From: Apibacter mensalis
GTDB taxonomy: Bacteria; Bacteroidota; Bacteroidia; Flavobacteriales; Weeksellaceae
Length of the DNA: 64,000 nt
Assembly (NCBI RefSeq): GCF_001418685.1
Contig: NZ_LIVM01000006.1
Location: 62,001 to 126,000, forward strand
Direction of reading: 5' to 3'
Part shown: positions 43,926 through 54,149 of the stretch, piece by piece
How positions within the stretch are numbered: position 1 is the first letter of the stretch
Layout of the letters: every line of letters starts with the position of its first letter
Notes under the pieces: generated by a model
What the model was told of the DNA's origin: nothing
The model's database searches: none
What the model saw: only the letters and a program-made list of their open reading frames with translations
Program-made: the position numbers and the translations under genes

Positions 43926-44744
43926 CTAAACAGATACGTTATGCTCTCTAAGAGCATCATTTAATGATGTTTTCTTATCTGTACTTTCTTTTCTGGTTCC
44001 TATTATCAACGCACAATTTACATTGTATTCTCCTGCCGGGAATTTTTTAGTTATGGAGCCGGGAATAACTACTGAACGAGGTGGAATATAACCTCGATAT
44101 TCTTTAGGTTCGTTTCCTGAAACATCAATAATTTTAGTTGAAGAAGTCAAGGTAACGTTTGCTCCTAATACAGCTTCATCATCAACGTGTACTCCTTCTA
44201 CCACAATACAACGTGAACCGATAAAACAATTATTTCCAATAATAACCGGCGCCGCTTGTAAAGGCTCCAAAACTCCTCCAATACCAACGCCTCCGCTTAA
44301 GTGTACATTTTTACCTATTTGTGCACAACTTCCAACAGTTGCCCAAGTATCCACCATAGTACCTTCATCTACATAAGCACCAATATTAACGTAAGAGGGC
44401 ATAAGAATAGCTCCACTTGAAATGTATGCTCCTTTTCTTGCTACTGCATGGGGTACTACACGAACTCCTTTTTCTGCGTATCCTGTTTTCAATGGAATTT
44501 TATCATGATATTCAAATATACCTACTTCGTAGGTTTCCATTTTTTGTATAGGAAAATATAATACCACAGCTTTTTTAATCCATTCATTTACTTGCCATTT
44601 TCCATCTTCTAAAGGCTGTGCTACTCTTAGTTTTCCTAAATCTAACAATTCAATAACTTCTCGAATTGCTTTTTGATATTCTTTATCCGATAATAATGCG
44701 CGGTCATTCCAAACTTTTTCAATGGTTCGTTGTAACTCTTTCAT
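43926..44744 (-). CDS. dapD: 2,3,4,5-tetrahydropyridine-2,6-dicarboxylate N-succinyltransferase
   Basis: This 272-residue trimeric enzyme uses succinyl-CoA in lysine/diaminopimelate synthesis. It has an N-terminal helical domain (~1-95), a left-handed beta-helix of hexapeptide repeats (~100-225: GAYISSGAILMPSYVNIGAY, CFIGSRCIVVEG), and a C-terminal KKFPAGEYNVNCALI. Length fits DapD. With GT9 it forms a two-gene unit. Confidence 0.94.
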   Translation of the reverse strand: MKELQRTIEKVWNDRALLSDKEYQKAIREVIELLDLGKLRVAQPLEDGKWQVNEWIKKAVVLYFPIQKMETYEVGIFEYHDKIPLKTGYAEKGVRVVPHAVARKGAYISSGAILMPSYVNIGAYVDEGTMVDTWATVGSCAQIGKNVHLSGGVGIGGVLEPLQAAPVIIGNNCFIGSRCIVVEGVHVDDEAVLGANVTLTSSTKIIDVSGNEPKEYRGYIPPRSVVIPGSITKKFPAGEYNVNCALIIGTRKESTDKKTSLNDALREHNVSV

Positions 44745-44761
44745 ATTTTTTGTTTATACAA

Positions 44762-44769
44762 CAAATTTA
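44762..44769 (-). promoter_or_regulatory. -7 box of dapD
   Basis: TAAATTTG on the minus strand (TAnnTTTG), 18 bases upstream of the dapD ATG. Confidence 0.5.
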
Positions 44770-45091
44770 ACAATTTTATAAATGTATTTTACGCTTATTT
44801 CATATATGCTTACACATTCTAAAAATATAATTATTAATATAAATTTATTTATAATTATTCTATTAATTGTTAAAATTAAAGATTATAGATATATAACTAT
44901 ACGTATAGATAAAAAATATCTTAATTATGCTTATTCTAATTTTGTTTTTTAATGTACGATTATAATAGTTCTTATTACAATAAAAATAAATCATAATTGA
45001 GTTTCTTAATTTACCTGCTGAATTATGAGGTATATATATTTTGTTATGAACATAAATTTATAGTATAAGAATAGTACTTTAATATGAGTTT
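44770..45091. other. AT-rich intergenic region
   Basis: About 320 bases between dapD and the ABC exporter gene (both minus). No gene, strong hairpin or decayed coding sequence was recognised. Confidence 0.4.
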
Positions 45092-46861
45092 TCAATTCGT
45101 TGTGTGCGAAAACTGGGCCTCGTAAAGTTTTCTGTAATACCCATTTTGTTGTAACAATGAATTATGATTTCCTATTTCAACAATCTTACCATGATCCAAA
45201 ACAATGATTTGGTCCGAATTCTGTATGGTGGCTAAACGGTGAGCAATTATAATGGAAGTACGATTTTGAGTAATTTTATCGGTTGCTTTTTGTATTAATT
45301 CCTCTGATTTAGTATCTATGGAAGATGTAGCTTCATCTAATACTAAAATAGAAGGATTATACAAGTAAGCACGTAAAAAGGAAATAAGTTGTCGTTGGCC
45401 TAAAGAGATGGAAGCACCACGTTCACTCACTTCATAACCGTAACCATTAGGAAGACTCATTATAAAATCATCTATTTGTATTTCTTTGGCAGCTTTTCTT
45501 ACTTCTTCAAGGGTAATATCCTTATTTCCAAAAGTGATATTTTCCAAAATAGTATCATTAAATAAAAAAACATCTTGTAATACTACAGCGATATGTGAGC
45601 GTAAATTATGCAAATCATACGATTTTATATTGGTTCCGTCAATATATATACTCCCTTGGGAAATTTCATAAAATCGGCTTAATAAATTTATAATGGTAGA
45701 TTTTCCTGCTCCGGTAGCTCCTACAATTGCTACTTTTTCACCACTGGAAACCGTAAAAGAAAGGTTTTTTAGAACATTTTCTCCTTTTACATAAGAAAAG
45801 GATACATGATCAAAAATGATATCTCCTTTAATGCTATCTTTTTTTATGATTCCTTTATTCGATATTTCATGATTAGAATCTAAAACGGTGAATACCCTTT
45901 CAGCTCCGACAATACCTCTTTGAATGGTATTAAAACGATCAGCTATTTGCCTCATGGGTCTCACAAGCATATTAACATAAGAGGTGGTAAAAGCAATAAC
46001 TACGCCCGGTGATATATTATGTACAGTTAAAGCGTTATAACCTGCATACCATATCATAACACCAATGGCAATACCGGTTATGATATCTACAGCAGGAAAG
46101 AAAAGTGAAAAATAAAAAACTGTTTTAAGATATGCTTTTTCTAATTTCTGATTAATTTGATAAAAGTTGTTATATTCTTTTCTCTGTTGGTTGAATACTT
46201 GAACGAGGGTCATTCCAGATAACCTTTCCTGTACAAAGCTATTTTGATTGGATGTTTGGTTTCTTTCTTCTGAAAATGCTTTTTTTATGGCTTTTTGAAA
46301 TATTCGGGTAATAACAATCATAATGGGAAAGATGAATAATGCTATGGTTGCCAGCTTCCAGTTTATCCAATACATAGTAACTACTACAAAAATAATACGG
46401 AGAATATCTCCTAAAACCATTAATATTCCATCAGTGTAGATAGTTGAGATAGTTTCAATATCTGATACAGATCGAGTGACTAATATTCCCAAAGAGGTTT
46501 TATCAAAAAAAGAAGATTTAAAATAAATGATCTTTTTATATAATTTTATTCGTAAGCTACGAATCACATTCTGAGCAACAAAGTTAGAGGCATAGACTAA
46601 AAAAAATTGTAAAACAACTTCAACTGACATTAATAAAAATATAAGCAATAGGGAATGATATAAACTTGAAAAATTTTTATTTTTAATGATATCCACATCT
46701 ATTGTATGACTTATTATTACCGGACGATAAGAGGAAACATAGGCTAAAGCTAACGCAATAAAAATAGTAGAATAAAACCACACAGGATAATTGCTTCCCA
46801 ATTTCATTAATCGAGAAAGTGCTTGACCTGTTTTTACGTTTTTTTCTTTTTTATGTTCCAT
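45092..46861 (-). CDS. ABC exporter, MsbA-like half-transporter
   Basis: This 589-residue protein has a six-helix ABC transmembrane domain (~25-320) fused to a nucleotide-binding domain (~345-585). The NBD has Walker A GATGAGKST, signature SLGQRQL (replacing LSGGQ), Walker B ILVLDEATSSID and the H-loop IIAHRLATI. It should act as a homodimer or heterodimer exporting lipid or drug-like molecules; substrate is unknown. Its start overlaps the truA end by 11 bases, so it is translationally coupled to truA. Confidence 0.92.
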   Translation of the reverse strand: MEHKKEKNVKTGQALSRLMKLGSNYPVWFYSTIFIALALAYVSSYRPVIISHTIDVDIIKNKNFSSLYHSLLLIFLLMSVEVVLQFFLVYASNFVAQNVIRSLRIKLYKKIIYFKSSFFDKTSLGILVTRSVSDIETISTIYTDGILMVLGDILRIIFVVVTMYWINWKLATIALFIFPIMIVITRIFQKAIKKAFSEERNQTSNQNSFVQERLSGMTLVQVFNQQRKEYNNFYQINQKLEKAYLKTVFYFSLFFPAVDIITGIAIGVMIWYAGYNALTVHNISPGVVIAFTTSYVNMLVRPMRQIADRFNTIQRGIVGAERVFTVLDSNHEISNKGIIKKDSIKGDIIFDHVSFSYVKGENVLKNLSFTVSSGEKVAIVGATGAGKSTIINLLSRFYEISQGSIYIDGTNIKSYDLHNLRSHIAVVLQDVFLFNDTILENITFGNKDITLEEVRKAAKEIQIDDFIMSLPNGYGYEVSERGASISLGQRQLISFLRAYLYNPSILVLDEATSSIDTKSEELIQKATDKITQNRTSIIIAHRLATIQNSDQIIVLDHGKIVEIGNHNSLLQQNGYYRKLYEAQFSHTTN

Positions 46862-47600
46862 AATAGATGTCCTGAGGATAGTTAACGTTCACTAAAGTAA
46901 GCCCTTTTGCCGGTGCAGAAGTAGAAGCAAATTTACGGTCTTTTTTTTCAATTATGCTTCTAAATTCTTTTTCATCAATTTTTCCTCTACCTACATCCAT
47001 TAAAGTTCCTACTATTGCTCTAACCATATTTCTTAAAAATCTATTGGCAGAAATTGTAAATACTAATTCATCCTCATATTTTCTCCATTCTGCTTGGTAA
47101 ATATAACAATCATTAGTTTTATTATCCGAATGTAATTTAGAAAAACTAGTAAAATCTTTATATTCAAATAATACTTGGGCGGCCCTATTCATCATATCTA
47201 CATCGAATTCATAGAAAAGAAATTGTGCGTGGAAATGTTGCTTAAAAGGATTTTTTTGAATAGATATTCTATATTTATAAATTCTTTCAATTGCATCGAA
47301 ACGTGCATGTGCTGAATCTTTAACACGGAATATAGATTTTACGGATATATCCGAAGGTAATAAAGAATTTAATTTTCTAACCAATTGGTCTGGTATATCT
47401 TCTTCCAAATTAAAATGTGCAAACATTTTGGATGCATGAACTCCCGTATCAGTCCTGCCTGCACCTGTCGTTTTTATTTCTTTTCTAAGCAATCTGCCTA
47501 ATGCTGATTCTAATTTTTCTTGTACTGATATGTGTTTGGGTTGCCTCTGATAACCGAAATATTGAGTACCATCGTATGAAAATTGAATGAAATAACGCAA
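46851..47600 (-). CDS. truA: tRNA pseudouridine38-40 synthase
   Basis: This 249-residue enzyme isomerises uridines 38-40 in tRNA anticodon arms. The catalytic aspartate is D51 in GAGRTDTGVHA; FLRNMVRAIVGTL is the C-terminal family motif. Length is normal. It is divergent from the YfcE-like gene, with only 27 bases between the start codons, and is followed by the overlapping ABC exporter gene. Confidence 0.95.
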   Translation of the reverse strand: MRYFIQFSYDGTQYFGYQRQPKHISVQEKLESALGRLLRKEIKTTGAGRTDTGVHASKMFAHFNLEEDIPDQLVRKLNSLLPSDISVKSIFRVKDSAHARFDAIERIYKYRISIQKNPFKQHFHAQFLFYEFDVDMMNRAAQVLFEYKDFTSFSKLHSDNKTNDCYIYQAEWRKYEDELVFTISANRFLRNMVRAIVGTLMDVGRGKIDEKEFRSIIEKKDRKFASTSAPAKGLTLVNVNYPQDIYYGT

Positions 47601-47627
47601 TTTTATTGTAAATTTACTACAAAAATA

Positions 47628-48122
47628 GTGAGAAAAATATTATTGCTTTCCGATACTCATTCCTATATTGATGATCGAATATTGGAATATGCTTCTCAAG
47701 CTGACGAAGTATGGCATGCAGGTGATATTGGAAATTTAAAGGTTTCTGAAATTTTAAAAAAAGCTGTCCCAATATTTAGAGCAGTCTATGGAAATATTGA
47801 TGATACAGTAATTCGTAAAGAATTTCCGCTTAATCTTAGGTTTTTTTGTGAAAAAGTGGATGTATGGATGACTCATATAGGCGGTTACCCGGGTAAATAT
47901 GCTACTATTATACGTGAAGAAATAAAAACAAACCCTCCCAAACTTTTTATTTGCGGTCATTCACACATTTTAAAAGTTATCCATGATAAAAAGCTTCATT
48001 TGCTTCATATGAATCCGGGTGCTATAGGTATCTATGGATTTCACAAAGTTAGAACTATGTTGAGATTTGAAATAAATCAAGAAACTATACAAAACTTGGA
48101 AGTTATTGAGTTTTCAAGATAA
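47628..48122 (+). CDS. YfcE/MJ0936-type metallophosphoesterase
   Basis: This 164-residue binuclear-metal phosphodiesterase has all motifs in order: LLSDTHSYID, HAGDIGN, YGNIDD, THIGGYPG and GHSH, followed by LHMNPGA. It probably hydrolyses a phosphodiester such as 2',3'-cAMP in vitro-type substrates; the natural substrate is unknown. The frame runs 15 codons further upstream into the truA promoter region, but GTG at 47628 gives the normal start (MRKILLLSDTH). Confidence 0.9.
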   Translation: MRKILLLSDTHSYIDDRILEYASQADEVWHAGDIGNLKVSEILKKAVPIFRAVYGNIDDTVIRKEFPLNLRFFCEKVDVWMTHIGGYPGKYATIIREEIKTNPPKLFICGHSHILKVIHDKKLHLLHMNPGAIGIYGFHKVRTMLRFEINQETIQNLEVIEFSR

Positions 48123-48550
48123 ATCATTTCTATATTTTATAAAATGCTTTCTACTTTATTTTTACGTATTTCTCTTTAAAAATTTTAATCAAAATTCTAA
48201 TGTTAGTTAAAATACATACCATTTATAAATTGCAGATTGGGAAAATTAAAATTATAAAAAAATATTAAAATAATATGTTATTAATTTCATTATTATTATA
48301 TGTTTTTTTCTATTCAATAAATTTTTTAAATCAATTAATGTCAAATTTACAAATATTAATCAGTAATAATATTATTTATTGAATACTTATAAACTCATGA
48401 AGTTATATGTGTTGGTTTAGTATAACAAATTTAGTTAGTACATTTGAAAAAATTTTTTAATTATGATTTAATATTTTACAACATTTAACGTAACATAATT
48501 AATATCAAATGATACTAATGATTTAAAAATTATTCTGCCAAATTCTGTTT
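48123..48550. other. AT-rich intergenic region
   Basis: About 430 bases before the outer-membrane protein gene. It is very AT-rich with no terminator hairpin, no TAnnTTTG box close to the start and no decayed gene that I can identify. Confidence 0.4.
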
Positions 48551-51097
48551 ATGATTAGATCTGTTATTCGTTTATCTTTAATGATTATTCCTTTGTTAGG
48601 TTTTGCTCAGTCAAAAGTTATAATAGCTTTTAAAGTTATTGATAAAGAAAAAAATTCCTGTCTTGATGTTAAATTACAGAAAAATTTTATATTTCAATAT
48701 GAAAAGAGTTCTGGTTTTAAGGACCTAAAAAGTTTGACTTCAACTAAGTGTTTCAACAGTTATGCTATAACTAAAATTCCAGGGAATTTTCGTATTTATA
48801 TCTCAGTACCTGAATACGAATCACAATATCTTAACTTTAATATTACTGAACAAAGTAAGGACACATTATATTTAGGTGAAATTTATCTGACACGTACCTA
48901 TCCTGAAATAAATCATGAAATTCGCAAACCATCCATAACTTCTGAAAAAGAAATCGAGGGTGTAACAGTTACCAGAAAACGTAAGAACCTAATAAAATTA
49001 GAAGCTAACAAGACTACTTATACGATAAAAGATAATGATTTACTTTCCGGCGGAAGTGCTCAAGAAACATTAACAAAACTTCCCGGAGTAATTAAAGGTT
49101 ATGGTGGAAATCTTACCGTAAATGGTAAGTCAATGACTATTTATATCGATGATGTACCTACCGGATTAACCGGAGGGGACTTAGAAAATTTATTACAAAG
49201 TTTACCCACTAATGCTATTGAAAAAATCGAAATCATATCTAATCCAGGTGCATCATATGATGCAAAAACAGGAGGAGGTATTATAAATATTATTACTAAT
49301 GGTCGGGCATTACGAGGAATAAACGGATCAGCTTCATTAAATTATCAATTTAATAAGAATAATCGAGTATCTCCTTCTATAAGCTTAAATAGTCGTTTGA
49401 AAAATGTGTCCTTACAGTTAAATAGTGGATTTAATTATAGGGAAAATGAAAAAACCACTTATTATAAAAGAGAATTTACTTCATTTACTCCTTCTATCAT
49501 TTTTGATCAAAAAAATATTGAAAATAAATACAACCGTTTTTATTATTTCAGACCTTCTTCAAATATTCGCTTTAATAAAAACAGTAATTTATTGATTAAT
49601 TATAATCTAAGTTATACTGCCAATAATAACCATTATACAGGTGAATCTTTGAGCTCTAATGATATTGAACCTATTAATCTTTTAAATAATTCAAAATATT
49701 CTGAGAATAACACCAATCATGAATTAATTACAAAATATAAGGTTAAGATGGATACGTTAGGAAATTTATTTGATATAACGGCATCTTATAAACATTTTGA
49801 TAAAACTTCTAATAATAATAGCGTTCAAAATAATGATGGGGTCGATAAATATTCTGTAAATGATATTGATTATAAATCAGATTATTTTCAAATTAACCCA
49901 AATTTTGAATTTTCACTTAATAAGGTGGGAATAAAAATGAACACGGGTGGAAAGTATTCTCATACTAAATATACCAGTTATGGAAAATATAATCTTTTAA
50001 ATACTTCTTCATCTATACTGGATAACCCGAATTATAATTCATTTAGAGATTTTATTTATGATGAAAATCAATATGCAGTATATGGAGAGATGAGCAAAAA
50101 ATTTGACAAGCTTGATCTAACCGCCGGAGTTCGTTATGAAAATTTAGAATTTAAAAATAAAGTGAAAAATAAAGATCAAAATGTTAAGTACACATTTGAA
50201 AAGTTTTTCCCTTCTTTTAGTTTGTTATATAAATTCAATCCTACTCTAGATTTTAATGCTACATATAGGAAAAGTATGTTACCTCCTTCTTATTCTAATA
50301 TGGATCCTAATTTGACTAATTATTATGATGAATTCAATACTTCAGAAGGAAACTTACATCTTAAACCTGATTATTACGATAATTATGAAGTTTCTTTAAG
50401 TGCATGGCGGTACTTGAAAATATCTTTTAACTATACATATTCTAAGAATATAAATTTGATGTATTACGAAACAGAAGATAATTCATTGACCGTAAATCAA
50501 ACCACCCGTACTTTTACCGGCATGAAAAATTATAATGTATGGGTAGGTATTCCTATACCTTTCAAACTGGTTACCATGGGTAAAAAATTCTTTGACGAGC
50601 CTATGAATATGGATAAAATGAACTTCATATACCTTTATGGAATGTACAACTATTATAAAGTTAGCGATTATCCTTATTTAGATAAAGTGAAACCTATGTG
50701 GTTTTATGTAATATATGCTCAATTAATACTTCCTAAAGATATTAAATTAACAACTTTCTTTTTATCTAGTACAGATAAAGGATATTTTGAAATTTACAAA
50801 TCCTATAAACCCTTCCGTTATTCGAATATAGAACTTTCCAGATCTTTTAATAATAAAACTATTAAAGCCTCTTTGGGTGTTCAAAATATATTGGGTCCTA
50901 CAAAATTTAATTCAGATATTAATAACTTTAATTTAAAAACTAATTATTATAGTAGAGATAGTGATCAATTGTATTATATTAAATTGTCTTACAGTTTTGA
51001 CAAAAACCGTAAGATTAAGAAGGAAAATACGATTATTGAAGAGGATAATAATACAAATAATAATAACAAATTATTGCCTTCCGATCCATTAAAATAA
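48551..51097 (+). CDS. TonB-dependent-receptor-like outer-membrane beta-barrel protein
   Basis: This 848-residue protein has a signal peptide (1-19, ending GFAQ), an N-terminal beta-sandwich-like region (~22-120), a plug-like domain (~145-245) with AQETLTKLPGVIKGYGGNLTV, VNGKSMTIYIDDVPTG and IEIISNPGASYDAKTGGGII, and a ~600-residue beta-barrel rich in aromatic strands. This is the Bacteroidota outer-membrane beta-barrel type related to TonB receptors but without a clear TonB box. The Asn/Glu-rich C-terminal tail lacks a terminal aromatic residue. Ligand unknown. Confidence 0.85.
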   Translation: MIRSVIRLSLMIIPLLGFAQSKVIIAFKVIDKEKNSCLDVKLQKNFIFQYEKSSGFKDLKSLTSTKCFNSYAITKIPGNFRIYISVPEYESQYLNFNITEQSKDTLYLGEIYLTRTYPEINHEIRKPSITSEKEIEGVTVTRKRKNLIKLEANKTTYTIKDNDLLSGGSAQETLTKLPGVIKGYGGNLTVNGKSMTIYIDDVPTGLTGGDLENLLQSLPTNAIEKIEIISNPGASYDAKTGGGIINIITNGRALRGINGSASLNYQFNKNNRVSPSISLNSRLKNVSLQLNSGFNYRENEKTTYYKREFTSFTPSIIFDQKNIENKYNRFYYFRPSSNIRFNKNSNLLINYNLSYTANNNHYTGESLSSNDIEPINLLNNSKYSENNTNHELITKYKVKMDTLGNLFDITASYKHFDKTSNNNSVQNNDGVDKYSVNDIDYKSDYFQINPNFEFSLNKVGIKMNTGGKYSHTKYTSYGKYNLLNTSSSILDNPNYNSFRDFIYDENQYAVYGEMSKKFDKLDLTAGVRYENLEFKNKVKNKDQNVKYTFEKFFPSFSLLYKFNPTLDFNATYRKSMLPPSYSNMDPNLTNYYDEFNTSEGNLHLKPDYYDNYEVSLSAWRYLKISFNYTYSKNINLMYYETEDNSLTVNQTTRTFTGMKNYNVWVGIPIPFKLVTMGKKFFDEPMNMDKMNFIYLYGMYNYYKVSDYPYLDKVKPMWFYVIYAQLILPKDIKLTTFFLSSTDKGYFEIYKSYKPFRYSNIELSRSFNNKTIKASLGVQNILGPTKFNSDINNFNLKTNYYSRDSDQLYYIKLSYSFDKNRKIKKENTIIEEDNNTNNNNKLLPSDPLK

Positions 51098-51119
51098 ATA
51101 ATCAATTTTATAAAATTAA

Positions 51120-51158
51120 TAAAGGCTGATAATATTATTTATCAGCCTTTAATTTTTT
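51120..51158. terminator. Bidirectional intrinsic terminator
   Basis: A 13-bp perfect inverted repeat TAAAGGCTGATAA (51120-51132) and its complement (51139-51151), loop of six, with a T-rich tail. It sits between the convergent barrel-protein and GNAT genes. Confidence 0.85.
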
Positions 51159-51173
51159 TCCTTTATATAAAAA

Positions 51174-51644
51174 TTAGTATATTTTCCTTATCATCTCTAT
51201 ATGCTCAATATGATCTTCGAGATAAATATCTCCATCGGTTTCAAATCCAAATTTTTTGTAAAATGGAACTGCATAAAATTGAGCACCAATTCTTATAGGT
51301 TGTTCTCCATGAATAGCAAACAATGATTCTATGGATTTTTTCATTAGAATTTTTCCGAGACCTGTTGAACGTAATTCCTTACAAACAATAATTCTTCCAA
51401 TAGAAGCTTCATTAAATGAAACTTTTTCAGGAAAAATCCTGGAATAAGCAACTAATTTCTCTTCTTTATATATCAATAAATGATGTGCTTTATAATCTTT
51501 ATTGTCTAAATCCTGATAAGGACATTTTTGCTCGACAATAAAAACTTCATTTCTTAAACGTAATAAATTATACAATTCATTTACGGTAAGTTGATTAAAT
51601 TTTTTTAAAATAAATTTATATAGATCATTACTGCTCTTGGGCAT
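51174..51644 (-). CDS. GNAT N-acetyltransferase, ElaA type
   Basis: This 156-residue protein has the ElaA signature [21 protein letters not shown] (residues ~27-48), then a GNAT core with [20 protein letters not shown] (acetyl-CoA loop R-x2-G-x-G) and [11 protein letters not shown]. The substrate is unknown. Its first 17 bases overlap the end of fbp, so it is coupled to it. Confidence 0.9.
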   Translation of the reverse strand: MPKSSNDLYKFILKKFNQLTVNELYNLLRLRNEVFIVEQKCPYQDLDNKDYKAHHLLIYKEEKLVAYSRIFPEKVSFNEASIGRIIVCKELRSTGLGKILMKKSIESLFAIHGEQPIRIGAQFYAVPFYKKFGFETDGDIYLEDHIEHIEMIRKIY

Positions 51645-52641
51645 CTTTCATAAATTTTTCTACTTTTTCAACCATTTTCTTAGAACCACAAACAAATGGA
51701 GTTCTTTCATGCAATTCTACAGGATTCAAATCCAGTATACGTGTAAATCCATCGCTAGCACTTCCTCCTGCCTGTTCTGCTAGGAATGCCATTGGATTAC
51801 ATTCATATAACAATCGCAACTTCCCTTTAGGAGCTTGTGAATAGGATGGATATATATAAATACCTCCTTTCAACAAATTCCTATGAAAATCGGATACTAA
51901 AGATCCAATATAACGAGATGTGTAAGGTCTATTTTCCTTTTCTTCTTGACAATATTTTATATAATTTTTTATTCCTTGGGGAAATTTAAGATAATTTCCT
52001 TCATTTACTGAATATATTTTTCCATCTTCAGGTATTTTTATATTAGGATGTGAGAGATAAAAAACTCCTAACGCCGGGTCTAATGTAAAACCATTTACTC
52101 CATTTCCTGTTGTGTACACAAGCATGGTGGATGAACCATAAACTATATATCCTGCTGCTACCTGTTTATTTCCGGGTTGTAAAAAATCTTCTAGTGTAAC
52201 CGGTCCATCTTCTGATATTCTTCTGTAAATTGAAAAAATAGTTCCAACATTTACATTAACATCTATATTGGAAGATCCATCTAAAGGATCTATTAATACA
52301 ACATATTTACTATTATGTGCATCATCTTTAGACTTTATACTTATAAAGTCTTCATTTTCTTCAGAGGCAATTCCGCAAACCACTTCTCGATTTTTTAGGG
52401 CTCCAATAAACATATCATTGGCAAATACATCTAACTTTTGCTGCTCTTCTCCTTGTATATTTTGATTTCCAATTGCCCCAATAATATCAACGAGCCCAGC
52501 TTTATTAACTTGCTGATTAACAACTTTACTGGCTAATCTTATTGCTCCTAAAAGACGTGATAACTCGCCTGAAGAATATTTAAAATCTGCCTGTTTATCA
52601 ATTATAAATTCGCCTAAAGTCTGTGAGCTCTTCAATTTCAT
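51628..52641 (-). CDS. fbp: Fructose-1,6-bisphosphatase, class I
   Basis: This 337-residue gluconeogenic enzyme has the metal-binding motif [23 protein letters not shown] (~113-135), ASEEN for a metal-bridging glutamate, the substrate loop [25 protein letters not shown], and the C-terminal [10 protein letters not shown]. Length is normal. A TATATTTG -7 box lies 31 bases upstream. Confidence 0.95.
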   Translation of the reverse strand: MKLKSSQTLGEFIIDKQADFKYSSGELSRLLGAIRLASKVVNQQVNKAGLVDIIGAIGNQNIQGEEQQKLDVFANDMFIGALKNREVVCGIASEENEDFISIKSKDDAHNSKYVVLIDPLDGSSNIDVNVNVGTIFSIYRRISEDGPVTLEDFLQPGNKQVAAGYIVYGSSTMLVYTTGNGVNGFTLDPALGVFYLSHPNIKIPEDGKIYSVNEGNYLKFPQGIKNYIKYCQEEKENRPYTSRYIGSLVSDFHRNLLKGGIYIYPSYSQAPKGKLRLLYECNPMAFLAEQAGGSASDGFTRILDLNPVELHERTPFVCGSKKMVEKVEKFMKDAQEQ

Positions 52642-52671
52642 ATTTTATATATTTAGTTTTTTTGAATGTTC

Positions 52672-52679
52672 CAAATATA
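52672..52679 (-). promoter_or_regulatory. -7 box of the fbp gene
   Basis: TATATTTG on the minus strand (TAnnTTTG). Confidence 0.5.
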
Positions 52680-52899
52680 TTGATTTTTGATCGTAATTTA
52701 TAAGTAATATACAGATTTGTCATATATTTGTTGACGGTTTTTTAATATTTAAAATACTTATCGTACTGTTTATCATTATAATATAAATTTTAAGTCAACT
52801 AATATGTGAATTTCCTCCTTGTAAAAATTATTTTTTCACAAAATATATTTTTGGAAAAAATATGTTTTCTTAAATATTGAAAATATATAACTATCATTT

Positions 52900-54051
52900 A
52901 TGAAAGTTTATAAATTTGGAGGTGCTTTTGTACAAAACATAAAAAATGTACGTTATATTTTAAAAGATTTGAACCAGACCGAATACTATTCAACAATTAT
53001 TGTTATTTCGGCCATGAATAAATCTTCCAACTCATTAGAAGATATTATTCAAACCTATTTACAAAAAAAAGAATTTTATAAAAAAATCTTAGATAGTATA
53101 GGGGAGATACATTATGAAAAAGTAAAAAAAATTTTTACGTATTTTAAGGATGTTCTTAAGGGTATTAAAAATACTTGTAAAAATCTTGGTTACTTACTAT
53201 TTAATAATAAATCCGATAATTTTAACTACATATATGATCAAATTGTAAGCGTTGGTGAAATAGTCTTATCCATAATTCTAAGCTTTTATTTAAAATATTC
53301 AAAAATTATTAATACTTGGATTGATATAAGAAATTATTTAAAAACTGACTGTAATTATAAACATGGCACTCTTGATTGTAAACTTATATATAAACATTTT
53401 GAAAATTGTAATATTTTTAAAACTTACGTAACTCATGGTTTTTCAGATTCAAATTCCAACTATTTTACTGTATTTCTTGGCAGTGAATCTTCAGACTATC
53501 CTGCTACTATAATTATTTATTATTTAATTTCTAAAGTTGTCATAATCAGGAACGACGTTAAGGAGGTAATAAACGGAAACTTAAATTATGTTGAAAACTC
53601 TCAATTTTTAGAATATCTTACTTATAAAGAAACTATAGATATATCATTTATTAGTGAATTCATACTTCAACTGAAAATCATCCTACTATATAAAAGTGCT
53701 ATTTCATGGTTAATTCTTTCATATTTAAAACCTGAAAATCAAGTTATTAGTATTTTTAAAGGTACAAAGAGAGATCCGAATGTTTCTTGTTTCATACAAA
53801 AATTAAATGTACATTTGCCTGTTATTTCTCCAGTTGATTTTACTTATAATCCTGAAGACATTCTTTATATAATTTGTAAACAAATTACGGAACTGAATAT
53901 TAAAATAGGCATGATCAAGATTGCTTATTTTTTAGTTTTGATAGTTATTAAAGATAAATTTAATTCAATTAACATTTTACTGAATATTCTTGTAAGTTCT
54001 TTTATTGTAACATTAGAAGAAAATGTGCGTCTACTATACTGTAACAAATAG
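52900..54051 (+). CDS. Degenerate aspartokinase, probably a decaying gene
   Basis: This 383-codon frame follows aspartokinase from end to end: KVYKFGGAFV (normally KFGGTSV), IVISAMNKSSNSLEDI, YDQIVSVGEIVLS, IDIRNYLKTDCNY, VTHGFSDSNSN and SSDYPATIIIYYL. The ATP/aspartate motif GRxGSDY has become LGSESSDY, the W-D-V-x-G-x-x-x-x-DP segment has lost DP, and the YGAKVxHPxT motif is gone. A sequence resembling the family's C-terminal tail (KIVLLEQLVKKLTKQL) follows in another frame up to a stop at 54135-54137, which indicates a frameshift plus premature stop. Catalysis is not expected. A true lysC may exist elsewhere. Confidence 0.7.
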   Translation: MKVYKFGGAFVQNIKNVRYILKDLNQTEYYSTIIVISAMNKSSNSLEDIIQTYLQKKEFYKKILDSIGEIHYEKVKKIFTYFKDVLKGIKNTCKNLGYLLFNNKSDNFNYIYDQIVSVGEIVLSIILSFYLKYSKIINTWIDIRNYLKTDCNYKHGTLDCKLIYKHFENCNIFKTYVTHGFSDSNSNYFTVFLGSESSDYPATIIIYYLISKVVIIRNDVKEVINGNLNYVENSQFLEYLTYKETIDISFISEFILQLKIILLYKSAISWLILSYLKPENQVISIFKGTKRDPNVSCFIQKLNVHLPVISPVDFTYNPEDILYIICKQITELNIKIGMIKIAYFLVLIVIKDKFNSINILLNILVSSFIVTLEENVRLLYCNK

Positions 54052-54149
54052 TTCATAGGATATATGAAATAATTTTAAAAAAGGAAAAAATAGTTTTATT
54101 AGAACAATTGGTAAAAAAACTTACCAAGCAATTGTAAAAGAATAACAAT

